A DNA stretch of 26,963 nt from DAOUMU01 sp034409055. GTDB lineage: Bacteria > Chloroflexota > Anaerolineae > 4572-78 > J111. Each line of letters begins with the position of its first letter. The first letter of the stretch is position 1. A model generated the notes under the pieces. That model was given only the letters and a program-made list of their open reading frames with translations. It ran no database searches and was not told where the DNA came from. The position numbers were made by a program, and so were the translations under genes. This document shows, piece by piece, positions 22,531 through 26,963 of this stretch. The stretch lies in assembly GCA_034409055.1 (NCBI GenBank), contig DAOUMU010000427.1:1-26963 (forward strand), given 5' to 3'.

Positions 22531-24354
22531 TTAAACTTTTAGAGCCCCCATCAAGAGCCTCTCTTCAATTCTCTGTAGAGCCATTTGCCCCTTGGTGCAA
22601 ATTTTTTGAACCGGCACGCCCTTGAAATATTTTTGATCAGCGGGAAAGGTATTAATCAAATCATATATACCCCGGCCAATCTTGGCCAAACTCTTTCTTT
22701 CTAGATTACTAATTCTGTCATCGGTCAGCACTCCCGCTGAGGCCAACCTGACCAATTCTCTTAGAAAATAAAACTCGGTTTGATTAATAAGATGATAACA
22801 GCTAACAGTAGCGCTCTCCTGTGAAGTTCTTTTTCTGGAGTCAGCACTAATGCCATGTTTGATACTTTTAATGAGACGGAAAAATGGTCCAAAATATTGG
22901 AGAAAAGCTAAAGTTTGAGTTCTTATTTTATAAGCCTCAGGCTCCACGTAACCAACGATCGAATAGGCTAAAGCGTTCATATCAAGATCACCCAATATCT
23001 GAACACCGTGCACTTTTTCTGCCTCTCTTATTAAAGGAATCATTGGCATTTGATAGTAAACCCCCAACTCGTGAGCAAATTGAGGGATCAAATGTAAGAT
23101 TCCTGTCTTCTCAATGAAGTCCAAATTTTGGGCTATCTCCTGGACGGTGACCAGCGGATCAAACATAATGAATCCCGTTTCTAAACCAATGCCCAGTTCC
23201 ATCAGGATACGAAGAGCCTGCTCACATTCAAAAATCGTGGCCCCCTTATGATAACGCTCCCGCTGTTTTTCAGCCCCAGATTCAATACCAATAAAAACCA
23301 TGCAGCCCACTTCCACCAGCTTTTGTAACATCTGCAGACGCATTTGGTGCTCTTGGGGCGTATCCCGTTGACGGTAGATCGAAGGCACTCTGAGGGAAAC
23401 ATAAAGTTCAAATCCTTCATGGGCTGCCATTTCTCCACTGGCCAACATTTCTTGTCTTAAATCAATGACTTGTTGAACCAATTCCTGGGTACGGATCAGG
23501 GATTGGGGTCGATCTGAAAGAAAGTTTTCACTGACAATCCCAAATCTTATGGTTGGTTTAACCGGTTGCCCAGCCTGTTTTAACATTGACCAACGCTCTA
23601 CAATCGGCCTGATTTGACCGGACATAACTTTTTCAGGAGAAAAAAACCGGTCGCCTAAAAAAAGCCGGTAACAGAACGTACACTTTCCCCAAGGACAGCC
23701 GCGACTTTCCTCTATATGAATATTGCGTCCCTCAATAAGGTCTCTATCTAAAAAACTATAAGCAGGGGGGCCTATGCGATCAAGATCTTTAATGATTGCG
23801 ATTCGAGTTTTGACAAGCTGTCCATCGTTGTAAAAAACCAAATTGGGGACTTCATCTAATCTTTTCTGGCCTAACATCCACGCTGCCAACCCGGTCAAAA
23901 CATCTTCCCCCTCGTGTCTGCCCACGATGACATCTTGCATACCAGGCCACTGAAGCATTTTTTCTGCCAATAAGGTAGGCAGAATGTTGCCAGCGACAAT
24001 TGTTGGCAAAGCTTGTTGTTTATACCGTTCATATTCAGTTTTTAACATCCGCAAGAAATCTTCAAAAACAGTGTAAGTGCCATGCTTCAATGATACACCA
24101 AGCAAATGGAGATCTTCTCTGCAAACCGCCTCAACGGTTTTGTGTAGATCACAATCAAACGAGACATCGTGGATAGGAATAACATTGACCCTGTCTCCCA
24201 TTTCGGCCTGCAAATGCCCTGTTAATCTGGCCATAGCGAATGACTCGCTGGCTGCTGGCCATTGAGGAGAATCAAAGTTAAGCAGTCCCACTCGTAGCTT
24301 ATCACCCATAACAGGTTCAGTAATTTTTCCGCGTCCTCTAGTTAGCCTGTCCAC
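22531..24354 (-). CDS. Radical SAM protein with N-terminal B12-binding-like domain
   Basis: A 607-aa protein. Residues about 17-185 resemble a cobalamin-binding Rossmann domain (RVGLLNF start, GVSLKHGTY, TIVAGN, IVGRHEGED), but the DxHxxG cobalamin-ligand motif is not seen, so B12 binding is doubtful. The radical SAM core follows (about 190-420), with the iron-sulphur cysteines in RGCPWGKCTFC (Cys220, Cys225, Cys228; spacing CX4CX2C instead of CX3CX2C) and FIGIESG near 354-360. The C-terminal 170 residues are helical and unassigned. I prefer GTG 24354, which has AAGAAAGGA nine bases upstream, to a TTG at 24378. The reaction is unknown; tailoring of a lipid, peptide or cofactor are options. 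It converges on the 922-aa gene with 27 bp between. Confidence 0.82.
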   Translation of the reverse strand: MDRLTRGRGKITEPVMGDKLRVGLLNFDSPQWPAASESFAMARLTGHLQAEMGDRVNVIPIHDVSFDCDLHKTVEAVCREDLHLLGVSLKHGTYTVFEDFLRMLKTEYERYKQQALPTIVAGNILPTLLAEKMLQWPGMQDVIVGRHEGEDVLTGLAAWMLGQKRLDEVPNLVFYNDGQLVKTRIAIIKDLDRIGPPAYSFLDRDLIEGRNIHIEESRGCPWGKCTFCYRLFLGDRFFSPEKVMSGQIRPIVERWSMLKQAGQPVKPTIRFGIVSENFLSDRPQSLIRTQELVQQVIDLRQEMLASGEMAAHEGFELYVSLRVPSIYRQRDTPQEHQMRLQMLQKLVEVGCMVFIGIESGAEKQRERYHKGATIFECEQALRILMELGIGLETGFIMFDPLVTVQEIAQNLDFIEKTGILHLIPQFAHELGVYYQMPMIPLIREAEKVHGVQILGDLDMNALAYSIVGYVEPEAYKIRTQTLAFLQYFGPFFRLIKSIKHGISADSRKRTSQESATVSCYHLINQTEFYFLRELVRLASAGVLTDDRISNLERKSLAKIGRGIYDLINTFPADQKYFKGVPVQKICTKGQMALQRIEERLLMGALKV

Positions 24355-24363
24355 TATATTTTT

Positions 24364-24372
24364 TCCTTTCTT
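24364..24372 (-). promoter_or_regulatory. Ribosome-binding site that fixes the radical SAM start
   Basis: AAGAAAGGA on the minus strand ends nine bases before GTG 24354, a normal spacing. It lies inside the coding region if TTG 24378 were used. Confidence 0.6.
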
Positions 24373-24392
24373 CGCCAATAAAATTTCGAGGA

Positions 24393-24521
24393 GTTTTGAG
24401 GAAGCATCTGCAAAAGAAATATTTCAAATCGCAGGGCGCAGAAGCAAAGTTAACAAGAAAAGACCGAGACTGATGGTGTCTCGGCGGGTTGGAAGAAACT
24501 TTTACTTGGGTGACTGTCATC
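24393..24521 (-). pseudogene. Decayed 5' fragment of a GT39-like glycosyltransferase gene
   Basis: On the minus strand the segment aligns along its length with the first 43 codons of the 883-aa gene (13461-13332): MTVTQVK against NVTQVK, then the CCGAG hairpin, then LFLL and, after a one-base deletion, DLKYF against DLQRF and ADASSK against ADEAK. A TGA appears in the original frame. It stops directly before the radical SAM ribosome-binding site, so the rest was lost. Confidence 0.65.
24455..24484 (-). terminator. Terminator-like hairpin after the methyltransferase-glycosylase operon
   Basis: CCGAGAC-ACCATCA-GTCTCGG (7-bp stem) is followed by TCTTTTCTTG on the minus strand. It is homologous to the hairpin at 13384-13413, with one stem pair changed from G-C to A-T on both sides. 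Confidence 0.5.
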
Positions 24522-24770
24522 TGCAGGCTTTCGGCCACAGCACTGCGCCATCAGTCAATGGTCAGCATGCAGTCAGGCGTAGAGGTGGAGATTGAGGACC
24601 AGGGATATCGAAGCAAAATACTCAAATGGATCCATGACCCAGCGCCCCACCAACGCGGACCACAGACTCGCTAAAAACACAAGTTGCCCCACCAAAACGT
24701 CCGCTTCGAATCTCCGATCAGGGAATCAATACCGGCTGCCATTAGGATTTAACATGATACTACAGAGGAT

Positions 24771-24795
24771 ATGTGCTGGCAAAAAGACAGCACAT
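24771..24795. repeat. Perfect 8-bp hairpin
   Basis: ATGTGCTG and CAGCACAT flank the loop GCAAAAAGA. It is intergenic, with no T tail on either strand, so a terminator role is unlikely. Confidence 0.5.
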
Positions 24796-24849
24796 GGTCG
24801 GGAGCATTTCAAAGTTTTATTCTTTATCAGGGAATGTTTACAGGGGGCA

Positions 24850-24929
24850 TTTAGGGCGATTCATCTCCAAAAAATCGCTGCCGCTTTTTGCTGGTGATTT
24901 CCGGTAGATTACCGAGAAAACGCCCTAAA
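24850..24929. repeat. Inverted repeat TTTAGGGCG/CGCCCTAAA
   Basis: Nine-base arms are 62 bases apart, with an inner CGGTA-GAT-TACCG hairpin (24902-24914). It may be a remnant of an element related to the one at 19454-19669, with which it shares a 15-mer. Confidence 0.4.
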
Positions 24930-24995
24930 AACCGGCAATGACTTTTCCGACGTGTATAAGGCCTCTAAACATTACCTGTTTATCTCTTTTCTAGA

Positions 24996-25709
24996 TCAAT
25001 GCTGAGAACCTTCAGCTTGTGAGGCTACCGAATTAGGGGTGTACTCTTGGGCATATGCACAAAATTCTTGTACTGGACACTTATAACATACCGGGTTACG
25101 AGATTTACAAATTAATGCACAAAGATCCAGCACAGCAAGGTTGAAAACTCTTGCTTTACCTTCAGGAAGCAATTGTGTTGCCAAACACTGCAAATATTTC
25201 TTACGAGCCGGATTGGCTGGTAGGGGATCCTTAATTCCGCACAGCCGATGGAGAAAGCGTGCAACGTTTGTATCTACGATAGGCACATTTTGATTGTAAG
25301 CGAAACTCAGAACTGCTCTAGCACAATAATCTCCCACACCAGTGAGTTTCAGTAGACCTTTTAGGTTGGATGGCACCTCACCGTCGTGAATTTCGACTAT
25401 CTCGGTTGCCATATCTTTGATTTCTGCTGCGCGATAGGCTAAGCCGAGTGGCTGAATGATCGCACGCAGATCTTCCACATGGGCTTTCATTAATTCTTGG
25501 ACGGTTGGGTACTTAGTAAGTAGAGCAGTATAGATTGAAACAACTGTGTCGCGAGCTTTGGTCTGTTGTAATAGTTTTTCAGCCAGTAAAACCTCGAAGG
25601 CAATGTTTGTGTTACGCCAAGGGAAATCACGTCGATTTTGGGCGTACCAGTCCAAAAGATCTTTATGTAGTTTAGTCTTATCTTGAGATAAACGCTCAGG
25701 TAGCTCCAT
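24996..25709 (-). CDS. MutY/Mig-like HhH-GPD mismatch DNA glycosylase
   Basis: A 237-aa DNA glycosylase of the endonuclease III superfamily. AEKLLQQT carries Glu44, the helix-hairpin-helix is LTGVGDY (122-128, with Tyr128 where endonuclease III has Lys), and the catalytic Asp146 is in VDTNV. An iron-sulphur cluster is marked by Cys201-X6-Cys208-X2-Cys211-X5-Cys217. It lacks the C-terminal domain of MutY, and FNLAVLD...ICKSRNPVCYKCP resembles Mig, the archaeal thymine glycosylase linked to a restriction-modification system. ATG 25709 follows directly on the methyltransferase stop (TAGATG), so the two are coupled. The likely job is removal of thymine from G:T pairs made by deamination of 5-methylcytosine; an adenine glycosylase role (MutY) is the alternative. 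Confidence 0.85.
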   Translation of the reverse strand: MELPERLSQDKTKLHKDLLDWYAQNRRDFPWRNTNIAFEVLLAEKLLQQTKARDTVVSIYTALLTKYPTVQELMKAHVEDLRAIIQPLGLAYRAAEIKDMATEIVEIHDGEVPSNLKGLLKLTGVGDYCARAVLSFAYNQNVPIVDTNVARFLHRLCGIKDPLPANPARKKYLQCLATQLLPEGKARVFNLAVLDLCALICKSRNPVCYKCPVQEFCAYAQEYTPNSVASQAEGSQH

Positions 25710-26850
25710 CTATGCAATCTCTGTGGACTCTATGACAGAGGGTGCAAGATCTTTTTCTGTTATGTACTTTAGCAAAGCATTAGCTATACGCTGAGCTAAC
25801 AAAGTAGGGACACCATTGCTAATAACCTTGAATTTATCCGTCAGCGTGTTCTCTGGTGGAAGCACATACTCATCGGGAACAGTCTGTATTCTCAGAGCTT
25901 CTCTTACAGTCAGTCGTCGAGGTTTCCAAGGATGCAGGTGGACTTCATTATTACCGTACCACACGGTTGGGCTGTAGCGGTATCTATGCAGACGCTTGAA
26001 TGATTTACCCGATACATCTCCCTCTGCAATCTGCTCGAATTTTTTAGAATATGGCTTGAACGCTTCTTGTCCATTGGGAAGCTGTTCGGCTTCATCCCGA
26101 ACGAGCCTACAAACTGTAAGTTCCAAGGGAATATTGGCAGGTACAGGAAGATCCTTGCACCCAAAAGGACTGGTCTTTGGCCAGTCAAGTTCTTTTACGT
26201 TTTCGAACTGCGGTTGGGGCCAAGGGAACCAACCCTGATCTTGTCCAGATAGAACCCCATAATCATCAAAAACAATATCTTTTCGAAAACCAACGAGGAA
26301 TAGGCGTTCCCTGATTTGTGGAACACCATGTTCCAGCGCGTTCAGAATCTTTTTAGAAGTCAAATATCCCAACTCGCTATCCTCAAGTTGTTTAACAATG
26401 CTTTTGTAGAAATTCCGGTGCTTTTTTCTGTAGAGACCAGGTACATTCTCCATCAGGAAAAAATTTGGACGCAGACCACAAATCAGGTCTACAAAATCCT
26501 GGGGTAGTTTTCCCCTCTCGCCCTCAGAACCAAGATCTTTCCCAGACTGGCTAAAATCTTGGCATGGCGGCCCGCCAATAACCCCAAAAAAATCAGGCAC
26601 AACTGAACCAAAGGCTTCTGACAAGATTGTCCGCCAAGACAATTTTTCAATGCTGGTTTGGTTCACTAACGGAGAACTTCCTGCACTTGGATACTTCATA
26701 GCCTGCCGCCAACTTGATATCCCGGCACAGTACATGTCGGCAAATGCGCCATACACCTCGTTCGACCATACAACATCGAAGCCAGCCTGCTCAAATCCTA
26801 AGTCGAGAAAGCCACCTCCTGAAAAAAATGATAATAACAGAGTGTTTCAT
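25710..26850 (-). CDS. DNA (cytosine-5) methyltransferase, frame broken in motif I
   Basis: Numbering assumes the frame is restored by removing one T (379 aa). Motif I is FSGGGF (9-14) with DLGFEQAGFDVVWSNE after it. Motif IV GGPPCQ holds the catalytic Cys96, motif VI is ENVPG (134-138), motif VIII QIRERLFLVG (178-187), motif IX RLTVREALRIQTVPDEY (312-328), and motif X SNGVP is near 344-348. In the sequence as given, ATG 26850 runs out of frame at a T7 run (26828-26822 on the minus strand). The open frame begins only at GTG 26756 (348 aa), which lacks motif I and could not bind AdoMet normally. Target recognition lies at about 220-310; the site is unknown. No endonuclease gene is visible, and it may lie beyond the window. 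Confidence 0.82.
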
Positions 26851-26933
26851 AACAACCGTTTTGACGGAGCAGCACATTAACAATTCAGCCTAATGGGGCT
26901 TGGCAAAATGCCAGTCAGCCATAAGATTCCTGT

Positions 26934-26959
26934 TTCTCTGGAGGAAACTGCCCAGAGAA
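26934..26959. repeat. 8-bp hairpin upstream of the methyltransferase
   Basis: TTCTCTGG pairs with CCAGAGAA across a 10-nt loop near the window edge. A second small hairpin TGGCA-AAA-TGCCA lies at 26901-26913. Either could be an operator or a terminator of an upstream gene; nothing more can be said. Confidence 0.35.
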
Positions 26960-26963
26960 GGGG

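Larger units (their letters stand above)
24522..24995. other. Non-coding stretch with inverted repeats
   Basis: I see no gene here. Open frames on the plus strand (for example 24592-24897) lack a ribosome-binding site and recognisable sequence. The stretch holds a perfect 8-bp hairpin ATGTGCTG/CAGCACAT with a 9-nt loop (24771-24795), and an inverted repeat TTTAGGGCG (24850-24858) / CGCCCTAAA (24921-24929) enclosing CGGTA/TACCG. It also has a 15-mer AAAACGCCCTAAAAA (24917-24931) that also occurs in the MITE-like element at 19545-19559. Confidence 0.5.

Noticed and set aside
24700..24740. CTTCGAATC resembling a tRNA T-loop
   Set aside because: No matching acceptor or anticodon stems and no CCA end could be fitted.
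24592..24897. Plus-strand open frame of 101 codons
   Set aside because: There is no Shine-Dalgarno sequence, the composition is non-protein-like, and it runs through hairpin repeats.

Overview
The window most likely comes from a member of the Chloroflexota, probably an Anaerolineae-like lineage. This is inferred from gene content alone: several large GT39-type membrane glycosyltransferases with C-terminal beta-sandwich domains, a DUF3160-type lipoprotein, a serine/threonine kinase fused to a P-loop ATPase, and many 7-bp-period repeats that run into genes. No rRNA or tRNA gene was recognised and no CRISPR array is present, so the taxonomy is not proven.

Layout. (1) Positions 124-13461, minus strand: a cell-surface glycosylation block read in the order 13461 to 124. 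It has four GT-C glycosyltransferases of 883, 919, 1038 and 700 aa and then a membrane-anchored SGNH hydrolase. A good promoter (TTGTCA-17-TATGAT) lies just upstream of the first gene. The likely role is transfer of sugars from a polyprenyl-phosphate donor onto an extracellular acceptor, with the SGNH enzyme editing acyl groups; the substrates are not known. (2) Positions 13623-15162, minus: a membrane-tethered alpha/beta hydrolase and a small membrane protein of unknown function. (3) Positions 15347-17598, minus: a DUF3160-type lipoprotein split by a single-base frameshift. (4) Positions 17818-22503, plus: a Ser/Thr kinase fused to an ATPase, and a glycine-zipper membrane protein carrying the same ATPase module. 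A MITE-like element with 33-bp terminal inverted repeats separates them. (5) Positions 22531-24354, minus: a radical SAM enzyme. (6) Positions 24355-24995: a non-coding stretch with a decayed copy of a GT39 gene 5' end and several inverted repeats. (7) Positions 24996-26850, minus: a DNA cytosine-5 methyltransferase directly coupled (TAGATG) to a MutY/Mig-like mismatch glycosylase. The methyltransferase frame is broken by a T7 run inside motif I.

The strongest unusual signals are these. First, the kinase-ATPase and membrane-ATPase pair share a P[FY]V[VI]GxP...F[FI]GR signature just before Walker A. Second, 7-bp-period repeat arrays run in frame through at least three glycosyltransferase genes and form the N-terminus of the membrane ATPase. 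Third, a terminator-like hairpin lies inside the first codons of the 883-aa glycosyltransferase. It is kept, with a paired base change, in the decayed copy about 11 kb away, although the reading frame there is lost. Fourth, the methyltransferase plus mismatch-glycosylase pair carries a possible phase-variable or error-type frameshift.
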